A stretch of DNA of 14,597 bases from JASMTM01 sp046483075 (lineage in GTDB: Bacteria > Thermotogota > Thermotogae > Petrotogales > Kosmotogaceae). The notes under the pieces were generated by a model. That model saw nothing but the letters and a program-made list of their open reading frames with translations, was not told the origin of the DNA and did not search any database. Each line of letters starts with the position of its first letter. Position 1 is the first letter of the stretch. The stretch is from positions 1 to 14,597 of the forward strand of contig JAWODV010000040.1 of the NCBI GenBank assembly GCA_046483075.1, in the 5' to 3' direction. This document shows, one piece after another, positions 9,401 through 14,597 of this stretch. A program made the position numbers and the translations under genes.

Positions 9401-9808
9401 AACTGCTTTTTGCACAACTGCAGAGAAGGACTCATTATCAACTATATTAGAGGCGCCTTTCAAAACAATTGGAAAAACCTTTTTCTCTTCCCTAAATGCA
9501 CGTATTCTACTTTGATATCGTGCATCTAACTCTTCGATATACTCATCAATATTTGTGGTGTCCTCAGAAAGTAAATGTTTTATCACAGATGCAGCATGAG
9601 ATTTTCCTGTACCATATGTTCCCCTCAACCAAATTGATTTCTTTTTTTGTTGACCTGATGTGGGATCTAATGAATTAAGAGTCGTCAATAATACTTTATT
9701 GAAATTTTCATTTGGAATGAACCTTTTCCATTGATTTGGTCTCTCGTTTTCTAGGTCATAAACCGGATGGTATCCTTCTCGTAAACTCAATATGTCAGCA
9801 TATTTCAT
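6401..9808 (-). CDS. brxC: BrxC-type large P-loop ATPase (BrxC/PglY family)
   Basis: Numbered from an in-frame GTG at 9817 the protein has 1138 residues; from the preferred ATG at 9808 it has 1135. In the longer numbering the N-terminus carries Walker A in IWLRGTYGTGKSHAA (62-76; lysine at 72) and Walker B in YLMIFWDEFTSVL (242-254; D248, E249), followed by YLFLITHRFP with a conserved-looking sensor position. The rest is a long helical body typical of BrxC/PglY, which are about 1100-1250 residues. Near the C-terminus there is a flexible proline- and glycine-rich linker (about 1070-1095) before a final helical piece. BrxC is required for BREX defence and is thought to couple ATP hydrolysis to complex assembly or DNA recognition. 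Length and position between brxP and pglZ agree with type 4 BREX. The ATG at 9808 is preferred because GGTGG at 9818-9814 sits five bases before it. Its TGA overlaps the pglZ start. Confidence 0.87.
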   Translation of the reverse strand: MKYADILSLREGYHPVYDLENERPNQWKRFIPNENFNKVLLTTLNSLDPTSGQQKKKSIWLRGTYGTGKSHAASVIKHLLSEDTTNIDEYIEELDARYQSRIRAFREEKKVFPIVLKGASNIVDNESFSAVVQKAVSKALEENNISIATKNEFETAINFIRENKAHIDWETRIKEDEELRIYVNNKQDLITKLEAGSVEILHVLNNSARKAGYTRHVQDISKWLKEVISELRERDVADYLMIFWDEFTSVLDLEQKGVSSTAWQNIAELSHNDYVYLFLITHRFPTHYTEEDRDKVLGRFNREEYSMEPPTTYHIMEKAIKKTDKETWEEMKHEYLESNEKLMSLTKILTDNEGPNIKNAVINLFPIHPYTSYLITFISRYLGSTQRSVFEFLYDEEYGFIHFINCQPSNNKKIFLIPDKLWNFFLPEFKENRKGMVGPIIERYKSNIEKIKEEGKEYTVVFKAILLLNVLKHEIDVEEASASKVQPSEENIKRMFFGTEYTNKIDNVLSYLNKKNIIQKNPFGVFEITASTLDSKKVDAEMDQLRKNYGILDTLKREQKKELELVFTDRTLRICDVSLFNAEIATPQLKSNLHRNYKEPKKSCINIALFVGKDHATIMRVKEHLKQLLNDEGFDNILFVIAEEALDEKEFEKYLQYKARANVAEKLDCLDEKSANEELAEAVINNWIRNIKNQYATYFFRNDSEKIIASELSDSINESISPKIFTYGLENTPATKQPDTIWGDVKSKASVEFTLNPRSRNDLSGKNAPYRYLTSILKDSSEEWVIDYEMKIKKDADMTHPIVRASNEVERLIDDAPPHRFHLGEILSPLSEPPFGYYGNYVNLAAMGFLMRNYVNILYEVGSGNPIDKPLMKEKIIEIIEYWETGKERGNSLEVRLGTEAELQLIKKLKEIFNIDAESRGLNDIKWKIREYVREISYPIWVYKEFVDDEQIKNCINKIHNFIKSSDHEINEEKISNLLECIESYYLELITQLGEKNKGKEGFLKWIEKKELVDEVDLENDEIFDSIKNFIEGLLQEEVPFWEETKVENAILRWWKSQKEGGSNGEDTTIGPNDVVIKPPITGADTMPDDQVESIQKTLDDFQDTGGELSQVIVKFVKDHPEVWTILKQYLEDYS
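6405..6416 (-). promoter_or_regulatory. Ribosome-binding site deciding the pglZ start
   Basis: GGAGG at 6416-6412 with a seven-base spacer precedes a GTG at 6404. The GTG overlaps the brxC TGA by four bases (GTGA). This makes the upstream in-frame GTG at 6440 unlikely. Confidence 0.65.
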
Positions 9809-9818
9809 TAATTCCACC
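9809..9818 (-). promoter_or_regulatory. Ribosome-binding site deciding the brxC start
   Basis: GGTGG at 9818-9814 followed by AATTA leads to an ATG at 9808. The in-frame GTG at 9817 lies inside this motif and has no Shine-Dalgarno sequence of its own. The site overlaps the brxP stop codon, coupling the two genes. Confidence 0.55.
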
Positions 9819-12184
9819 TAGAGATTTTTCACTATTCTATCAACGACTTGCGTTGGTTCCATATCATCTCTAAGAGAAATATTTTCAAGATCGGCTTTCA
9901 ATTCTACGGTTATAATTTTCTCATTTTCTTGGAGCCATCTCAACGTCTTTTCCAGTGTACTTCGTGAGATACCAAACAGATTATAAGGGCCACTCTTACA
10001 ACTTTCCTCATACAGCTCGCTGATTGTAAAATATTTGCGATTTTTTATTTCAGAATGATTGTACAAGGAATATGCTACTGCCATTGGATGTATTTTGCTT
10101 TCAGGTCCAATTTTTTTAATATTTTTTATGGCGCGTCCCTTTTTCTCTAGAATCCCCAATCTAATTTTGTCACCAAGAGGAGTGGTATCAAAAGTATTTA
10201 TTAAAGCCGTTATTGCGTTGTATATTGTCCCCTCCGAAAGTGTTGGAAAGTCATCCATCATAAGATGTATTAATTCTTCCTTCGAATAATCAACGGACCA
10301 TCTTACAGTATCAGTATACCAGTTTACAACTTGAGAATTCTTTGCTAAATTGATCCATATAAGCTCCCAAAAAAGAAGAGGGTTCTTGTAATATATATTT
10401 TTGGCTTTATTTGAAAATTCTGTAGCTTTTTTATTAGAATCTACCATGCCAGCATCGATTAACCAGTGTGTGAAAGCTGGTACTTGTTTCACACCTAAAG
10501 TCATTCGTTCTGAGGCCCACCATTCTTCCATCAAACCCAAATAGGAATCTACCCATTTTCCTCTCATACCAAACGTAGAGTATCTATCCACTCCAGAACG
10601 TCTTCCCATTTTACTACTCCTAATTTTGTTAACTGCCGATTTTGCCATCAGGCATCCTCTCTTGGTGAATGTAAGGCAGTTATGACAATGAATACATTGT
10701 TCTTTATTAACTTTTACGCACGGAATCGTCTGTAAAGCACCTGTTGGACATTCAACTTGACAAGCCCCGCAATTAATACAATATGTTGCCTTATAAAGGG
10801 TGTTTTTAATTCTACTCATAAGTATGGGCTTATCCAAAACATTTTCGATAAATACTGTAACAATCTCGTTTTTTTTATTTAATTTAAATGGGAAATTATT
10901 GCCATTTATTCTTAATTCTCCATTAACTTTTTTTCCATCTTGCTGGTAAACAACATCTCCCAGGGTTTTTATCCAAGTAAGCCAGTCAGTTTTAGGATTG
11001 TATAAAATTGCGTTCAATCCCCGATTTTGCTTCATAATATCTATCCTAGTTCCTTTAGTATCTACTCCAAGTCCTCCAGCACGGGTTTTCCATTTTCCTT
11101 CTTTAATATATTTTTTAACCTTTTTTTTCGAGTTTACACCCATTGACTGAGCATAATCTTTCAAAATTTCAATATATTCTTTGGTAAGGTCTGGGAATAA
11201 AGTAGATATAATATATTCAGACCATTTTGTGGCAAATGGACAAACGCTACAACCTATTCTCCTCATACCATACCTATATCCTTCGTTTAGCTTTATATTT
11301 CTGTAAAATAAATATAAGAAAACCTCCGTAGTATTCCAATGAAGAATGGGTCTACTATTTGTTATATTAACATGCTTTACTTGTTCAGCATTTCTTTGGT
11401 ATCTACTTCTTTGGGCGCTCTCATCTGCTCTGACCCCCTCAAATACTAAAATTTTAGGTGGTCCATTCGCGTTATGGAGTTTTCTCATTAGCCGTGCAAA
11501 AGGAGCAGTTTTGTATACTGAACAACACCATCGTATTAATCTGCTAGGTGGACCAAATTTATTCCACATTTCACAAGAATCTTTGTTATATCTCGCAGTA
11601 TAAAATTTGAGGTTTGGGTATAAATTTTGATAAATTTTTTTAGTATTTTTTACTGCTTTGTATGTAAACGGTATTTCCATATTAGTATCTGTAAAACTAA
11701 CAATATATTCATCAGGAGGAAGTACGCGGCTCACTAAATCTAAAATCACTTGTGAATCTTTTCCACCACTAAACGAAACTGCAAAGCAGTTTGAATCTTT
11801 ATTTTTTTTGTAGGAATGTTCAATAAAATCCATAGCTTCATTTTCTAGAGTAAACAGTGCTTCACGGTTTCTTTTAATAAAAAGGTCCATGTTGATGGGC
11901 CTAATTCTTCTATTTTTCCCTTCTTCAGTAATTTCCACTGCGGGCTTGTCGTACATGTTGCCCCCAGGTACATGTGCAACTTTTTCGCCTTTATGATAAT
12001 ATCTTCTACCTATTGCCCATAAAAGAGGATCTACAGATTTTGGATAATCCCAATATTCGTCAAAACCCAACAAGTCTAATTCTTCAAAAAATACAGGCCG
12101 AGGGGAATTAAGGGATTGCTCATCTGGTAAACTGTTAGTAAGTATTACACAGTTGGATCTTTTATCCCATTTAAGTTTAAACAT
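9818..12184 (-). CDS. brxP: BrxP: PAPS-reductase-like protein with ferredoxin and DUF4007-like domains (type 4 BREX)
   Basis: A 788-residue first gene of the operon. Residues 1-115 resemble the leader region of archaeal PAPS-reductase-like proteins. The adenylyl-binding core follows: PP-loop SFSGGKDS (137-144), SFTDTN (163-168), tandem cysteines in IRWCCSVYK (217-225; C220, C221), FEGVRADES (248-256) and a later GCSVCP (311-316; C312, C315). The CC...CxxC set is that of 4Fe-4S assimilatory APS reductases and DndC-like proteins. A ferredoxin-like segment has C469, C472, C475, C479 (canonical CxxCxxCxxxCP) and a second, odd set C497, C500, C503, C511. Residues about 530-680 (RYSTFGMRGKW, LGVKQV, FTHWLIDAGMVD, FWELIWINLA, WYTDTVRWSV) resemble DUF4007, a domain linked to DNA phosphorothioation genes. 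The last 80 residues look like a winged helix. In type 4 BREX this protein occurs where others have the PglX methylase. A sulfur-based DNA reaction is inferred, not shown. Alternative: a diverted sulfate-assimilation enzyme, unlikely in this operon. Confidence 0.85.
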   Translation of the reverse strand: MFKLKWDKRSNCVILTNSLPDEQSLNSPRPVFFEELDLLGFDEYWDYPKSVDPLLWAIGRRYYHKGEKVAHVPGGNMYDKPAVEITEEGKNRRIRPINMDLFIKRNREALFTLENEAMDFIEHSYKKNKDSNCFAVSFSGGKDSQVILDLVSRVLPPDEYIVSFTDTNMEIPFTYKAVKNTKKIYQNLYPNLKFYTARYNKDSCEMWNKFGPPSRLIRWCCSVYKTAPFARLMRKLHNANGPPKILVFEGVRADESAQRSRYQRNAEQVKHVNITNSRPILHWNTTEVFLYLFYRNIKLNEGYRYGMRRIGCSVCPFATKWSEYIISTLFPDLTKEYIEILKDYAQSMGVNSKKKVKKYIKEGKWKTRAGGLGVDTKGTRIDIMKQNRGLNAILYNPKTDWLTWIKTLGDVVYQQDGKKVNGELRINGNNFPFKLNKKNEIVTVFIENVLDKPILMSRIKNTLYKATYCINCGACQVECPTGALQTIPCVKVNKEQCIHCHNCLTFTKRGCLMAKSAVNKIRSSKMGRRSGVDRYSTFGMRGKWVDSYLGLMEEWWASERMTLGVKQVPAFTHWLIDAGMVDSNKKATEFSNKAKNIYYKNPLLFWELIWINLAKNSQVVNWYTDTVRWSVDYSKEELIHLMMDDFPTLSEGTIYNAITALINTFDTTPLGDKIRLGILEKKGRAIKNIKKIGPESKIHPMAVAYSLYNHSEIKNRKYFTISELYEESCKSGPYNLFGISRSTLEKTLRWLQENEKIITVELKADLENISLRDDMEPTQVVDRIVKNL

Positions 12185-12263
12185 CTAACCACAGCACCCC
12201 ACTATTTCTTGGGATGATGTAATAGTCCCAAAGCCATAAAAAATTTTTGACGAACTAGAGTAA

Positions 12264-12282
12264 GATATAAAAAAATTATAAA
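12264..12282 (-). promoter_or_regulatory. BREX operon promoter (TATA-like elements)
   Basis: Read on the minus strand, 12282-12264 is TTTATAAT followed by a T run and TTATATC, giving two overlapping TATA-like boxes about 80-100 bases upstream of the brxP ATG. Transcription would start around 12240-12255. No other comparable element lies between the double-HTH gene and brxP, so this is the likely operon promoter. Confidence 0.45.
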
Positions 12283-12299
12283 CTAGCAAAATTTGCTAG
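12283..12299. promoter_or_regulatory. Perfect 17-base palindrome abutting the BREX promoter, probable operator
   Basis: CTAGCAAAATTTGCTAG has two 8-base arms (CTAGCAAA / TTTGCTAG) around one central A:T pair. It lies immediately upstream of the TATA-like elements on the coding strand, a position where a dimeric DNA-binding protein could interfere with or aid TBP/TFB binding. The arms are too A/T-rich and the loop too small for a stable RNA hairpin, and no coding explains it. The adjacent double-HTH protein is the natural candidate binder; this is inference. Confidence 0.5.
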
Positions 12300-12506
12300 C
12301 GATGGTATATGCTTGTAGAATCGTTAATTAGAAACCTGTTACCTATCAACATATCTTCCCGTAAAGCCTATTTGGTTCTCTTATTGGATTGGGGGGTTCT
12401 ACTCTTTTCTCATGTTTTTCCAAAACGGAATTTACTAGGATACTTAAACTGTCACAATCTTCCGAACAAATATGTCCCCCTCAAATTACTGCAGGAGGCC
12501 CAATAT

Positions 12507-13283
12507 TCACAGAGCTTCATTAGCTGACGTATATCCATTGCCATAGTCTATTATCCATGCCAATACCGACTCCATATAACGGCAAAACAATATATCCTCG
12601 AATACAAAAACATGCAAGTCGCCCAGACCAAGAAACTCACAATTTTTAAATCGGGTCTTACATCGGTAATAATAAGGGCAAGTCTTATTACATCCATCCT
12701 CGCTGTGGCATACATAACATAGTGGGAATGGTTCCAAAATCATATCAATCTTGATTTGTATATTTTCATCAGTGGTAAGAACCTTTTCAAATTTCTTGCG
12801 AGTTTGGTACAAGGAGAAGAACATATTAACGACGTATAAATTGCTCATTGTACCGCTATCAAAAATACTGCAGAAATAGCCTATATCCGTAGCCCCTATC
12901 GTATTTGGTACCGGAAAAGGTGTCTCGGACAAATGAAATTTATTGTATGCGTTTTCAGATCGAGTGTCTAAAAAACTTTTTTTCTTATTTACTGAGAGAT
13001 TCCTACTTATTCTCCATTGAGCTATAGCGGCGTAGGAAACGTCCAACTCCCTAGCTATTTCTCTGTCTGACAGCCCTTGATCATAGAGTTCTCTACGTCG
13101 TTTTTCTTCTTTATCATCTAGCCCCTGCCCCTTGCCATGGGATGGCAATCCTTGCCTCCGTCTCCAAGCACCAATAGCAGAGGCTGTTAATCCAACCCGC
13201 ATTGCTATTTCCTTGTCGTTTAATCCTCGATCATACAGTTTTCTTCGCCAGTGTTCCTCTTCCGAGGTCAGCTTCTTTGGCAT
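12507..13283 (-). CDS. Tandem helix-turn-helix protein with C-terminal cysteine cluster, putative BREX regulator
   Basis: A 258-residue protein with two homologous N-terminal HTH modules offset by 50 residues: about 11-45 (LNDKEIAMRVGLTASAIGAW) and 61-95 (LSDREIARELDVSYAAIAQW). Both resemble the small HTH of resolvases and terminase-type proteins. The second half is unrecognised. It carries a cysteine cluster at 189, 192, 198, 202, 208 and 215 (C-x2-C-x5-C-x3-C-x5-C-x6-C), plus isolated C138 and C234, suggesting zinc or an iron-sulfur cluster. The gene lies just upstream of the BREX operon on the same strand and is AT-rich like it. The ATG at 13283 has only a weak ribosome-binding site (GGATTGGT). 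A TATA-like TTTTATATT lies about 60 bases upstream. Likely roles are island-specific transcription factor, possibly redox- or metal-sensing, or an accessory DNA-targeting subunit. Function is inferred from position. Confidence 0.7.
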   Translation of the reverse strand: MPKKLTSEEEHWRRKLYDRGLNDKEIAMRVGLTASAIGAWRRRQGLPSHGKGQGLDDKEEKRRRELYDQGLSDREIARELDVSYAAIAQWRISRNLSVNKKKSFLDTRSENAYNKFHLSETPFPVPNTIGATDIGYFCSIFDSGTMSNLYVVNMFFSLYQTRKKFEKVLTTDENIQIKIDMILEPFPLCYVCHSEDGCNKTCPYYYRCKTRFKNCEFLGLGDLHVFVFEDILFCRYMESVLAWIIDYGNGYTSANEAL

Positions 13284-13338
13284 ACCAATCCATTTACCTA
13301 TTGAAACAACACATTAACACAGCAGTACGATAGCAAGG

Positions 13339-13347
13339 AATATAAAA
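13339..13347 (-). promoter_or_regulatory. TATA-like promoter of the tandem-HTH gene
   Basis: TTTTATATT on the minus strand lies about 60 bases before the ATG at 13283, in the short AT-rich spacer between the transposase stop and the HTH gene. It would give a leader of about 30-35 bases. Confidence 0.35.
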
Positions 13348-13368
13348 CTTACTAAAATATGATACTGT

Positions 13369-14478
13369 TCAGCCGTCTGAAGCAAGCAGGATGGCAGGGC
13401 CGTGTTCCACCAGGTTTTTTCCATTCTGGTGGAGCGTTTGTACCACGCTGAGTAAAACCTCGTAGGTTTTTGCCCCTTTAACGGATCTATTTCCACCGCT
13501 TATCTTCCGGGCCACCACAGGAGGGCGAAGGGCTCGCTCAGCAGCATTGTTAGTGCCATCGACATGAGGATTTTTAACAAACTCGAAAAGGTTATCCTTC
13601 TCTTTGAGAAGGTTCATGACAAACCGGTGGCGATGATGCGATGTATACGGACGCGTGAGCCTGTCCGCCATCCGTTGAAACAGACTTTCGATGTCGTCAT
13701 CAGTGCCTCTATGCTCATAGGCTTTCGCATCCTGGTAGATCTGCTTTACGACCTGGTAGATATGGTTGCCCTCGTCGCCGTAGAAGTGGGCGAGTTCTTC
13801 CGCGTTGGTGATGATGTGGGCCCAGCAGTCCTGCTGCGGATGGTTTGTCTTTCGAGCCAGCGTTTTGTAGGCGGAAAAACGGTCATGTACATCAACGCCG
13901 GCATGATCTGTTCCGAGTACATCCAAGGGTACTTCATGGCTCCGTGAGGAGGCAATCCGATACAATGCCATGCCCTGAGATACAAAACCCCAGAGATATG
14001 CCGTGTCTCCATTGATTCGCCATGAGGTCTCATCAATATATCGAGCTGGCGCGTCTCGGACCTGCTCGACCAGCTGGTCGTGATAGGGCCCGAATGTTCG
14101 GGCCACCTGGTCAAGGATGTGAATGACCTCTCCCGTGGATATGTGCAGCCCGAACAGGGTTTCCAGCACGTCAGGAATGGCCTCCACGGTCATTCGATAC
14201 CGTATCTTGAGCCAGGTCACGATGAGCATGACCCGGAGACTGAGACGGGCCCCGGGCAACACATCCGGGACCAATGCTTCCACCAGTTGGTGACAGTGAC
14301 GGCAATACCGGCGTTCTATCAGGAGCTTAACAGCGATCGGCTGAGGAAGGGGTATATCCTCGTAGGTTCGCTCCCGGGTTTCCTGCACATCACTCAGCTC
14401 CGAGCCACCACAGACAGGACATACATCGACAGGGACAGAGCGAACCTCATCTATGTGCTCCGGTGGCGGACGAACGTG
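13369..14478 (-). mobile_element. IS66-family insertion sequence remnant (5' end of transposase missing)
   Basis: This GC-rich segment is the transposase-derived part of a chimeric reading frame. It begins abruptly at an RPPPEHIDEV stretch that normally lies well inside IS66 transposases, so the left terminal repeat, accessory genes and N-terminal region are missing. I could not identify a terminal inverted repeat or target duplication at either end, so the limits are those of recognisable coding similarity only. Confidence 0.6.
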
Positions 14479-14547
14479 GGCCAGCTCCTCAAGGGCCGAT
14501 GAGGCCGCAGCAATAGAGCGCATCTCCAGCCAGTGGCCAAGCAGCAT
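13369..14547 (-). CDS. IS66-family transposase, N-terminally truncated and fused to a P-type ATPase fragment
   Basis: From the first ATG inside the window (14547) the frame has 392 residues, but residues 1-23 belong to a P-type ATPase and the frame remains open upstream to the right edge. Transposase sequence starts near residue 24-26. It contains the zinc-binding pairs CPVC (43-46) and CRHC (82-85), then a DDE catalytic core: D172 in RYIDETSWR, D222 in HDRFSAY and E337 in GTNNAAERALRP, followed by KISGG. Intact IS66 transposases are roughly 460-530 residues and begin with a coiled-coil and GGQxGHxGH-type leader that is absent here. All three catalytic acidic residues are present, yet without the N-terminal DNA-binding region transposition is doubtful. 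GC-rich codon use contrasts with the AT-rich HTH gene 85 bases downstream. The true start is unknown. Confidence 0.75.
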   Translation of the reverse strand: MLLGHWLEMRSIAAASSALEELAHVRPPPEHIDEVRSVPVDVCPVCGGSELSDVQETRERTYEDIPLPQPIAVKLLIERRYCRHCHQLVEALVPDVLPGARLSLRVMLIVTWLKIRYRMTVEAIPDVLETLFGLHISTGEVIHILDQVARTFGPYHDQLVEQVRDAPARYIDETSWRINGDTAYLWGFVSQGMALYRIASSRSHEVPLDVLGTDHAGVDVHDRFSAYKTLARKTNHPQQDCWAHIITNAEELAHFYGDEGNHIYQVVKQIYQDAKAYEHRGTDDDIESLFQRMADRLTRPYTSHHRHRFVMNLLKEKDNLFEFVKNPHVDGTNNAAERALRPPVVARKISGGNRSVKGAKTYEVLLSVVQTLHQNGKNLVEHGPAILLASDG

Positions 14548-14597
14548 GACATCAATAAGTGTCGCCAGCTCCCAGAAGAAGAACGAGCCGGGAAGTC
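14479..14597 (-). pseudogene. Fragment of a CopB-like heavy-metal P-type ATPase, interrupted by transposase sequence
   Basis: Read in the transposase frame, the rightmost bases encode FFFWELATLIDVMLLGHW and then LEMRSIAAASSALEELA. This is the membrane segment and following cytoplasmic start of the actuator domain of copper/heavy-metal P1B ATPases, whose usual form is close to WELATLIxxMLLGHWxEMRSVxxASxALEEL. The similarity stops after ALEELA (codon at 14481-14479), and no actuator, phosphorylation (DKTGT) or nucleotide-binding domain follows in the window. The gene is therefore broken here. Its N-terminus lies beyond the right edge. Identified from memory of the family motif, without an alignment. 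Confidence 0.7.

Larger units (their letters stand above)
12185..12506. other. 322-base regulatory intergenic region upstream of brxP
   Basis: This stretch separates the double-HTH gene from brxP on the same strand and holds no convincing gene. A 72-codon plus-strand frame (12309-12527) lacks a ribosome-binding site and recognisable motifs and overlaps the 3' end of the HTH gene. The brxP-proximal third contains the promoter and palindrome listed separately. About 55-65 bases would form the mRNA leader. The ATG of brxP has no strong Shine-Dalgarno sequence (a GGTTA directly before it and a GGTG about 15 bases upstream). Confidence 0.5.

Noticed and set aside
9818..12184. Sulfate-assimilation PAPS/APS reductase
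   Set aside because: No sulfate-activation genes nearby, extra DUF4007-like and winged-helix regions, and location as the first gene of a BREX operon make a housekeeping role unlikely.
2545..12184. Dnd or Ssp phosphorothioation system
   Set aside because: DndB, DndD, DndE and Ssp partners are absent; the partners are BrxC, PglZ and BrxL, so BREX type 4 fits better.
12309..12527. 72-codon plus-strand frame upstream of brxP
   Set aside because: No ribosome-binding site or domain; it crosses the promoter-upstream region and overlaps the 3' end of the HTH gene.
13746..14114. 122-codon minus-strand frame and the 127- and 140-codon plus-strand frames in the transposase region
   Set aside because: Out-of-frame shadows of the GC-rich transposase, which has zinc and DDE motifs.
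1..14597. CRISPR array, tRNA, rRNA or riboswitch
   Set aside because: I saw no regularly spaced repeats, no cloverleaf-like tRNA sequence and no conserved RNA element by eye.

Overview
The window looks archaeal, most likely a methanogen of the Methanomicrobia (inferred from gene content and promoter style, not from a marker gene). Supporting signs are TATA-like boxes about 25 bases ahead of probable start sites, apparently leaderless genes, GGTG/GGAGG ribosome-binding sites, an XRE-HTH plus double-CBS regulator of a kind common in methanogens, and a small four-cysteine protein.

Layout. Bases 1-1340 are GC-richer, chromosome-like DNA. They hold a partial gene running off the left edge (minus), a divergent HTH-CBS regulator (plus), and a 60-residue Cys4 protein (minus). 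Bases about 1341-13360 are strikingly AT-rich and form a defence island. It begins with a stand-alone GIY-YIG nuclease (plus). A convergent four-gene minus-strand operon follows, in transcription order brxP, brxC, pglZ, brxL (12184 down to 2545). This is the gene set of type 4 BREX: a PAPS-reductase-like protein, a large P-loop ATPase, a PglZ alkaline-phosphatase-fold protein and a BrxL AAA+ protein, with no PglX methyltransferase. The operon is tightly packed: brxP abuts brxC, brxC/pglZ overlap by GTGA and pglZ/brxL by ATGA, each junction with a Shine-Dalgarno sequence that fixes the start. Upstream are a 322-base intergenic region with a TATA-like promoter abutting a perfect 17-base palindrome (probable operator), and a same-strand gene for a double-HTH, cysteine-cluster protein, the obvious candidate regulator.

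From about 13370 to the right edge the DNA is GC-rich again. An IS66-type transposase lacking its N-terminus is joined in frame to the middle of a CopB-like P-type metal ATPase that runs off the window. This scar marks a rearrangement at or near the island boundary.

How the genes may work together (family knowledge plus inference): BrxP has a 4Fe-4S-type PAPS-reductase core, a ferredoxin-like domain and a C-terminal region resembling DUF4007, a domain associated with DNA phosphorothioation genes. It could provide a sulfur-based DNA mark or process in place of methylation, while BrxC, PglZ and BrxL act in exclusion of foreign DNA. The BrxL here stops after its AAA+ module and lacks the Lon-like C-terminal domain of type 1 BrxL.
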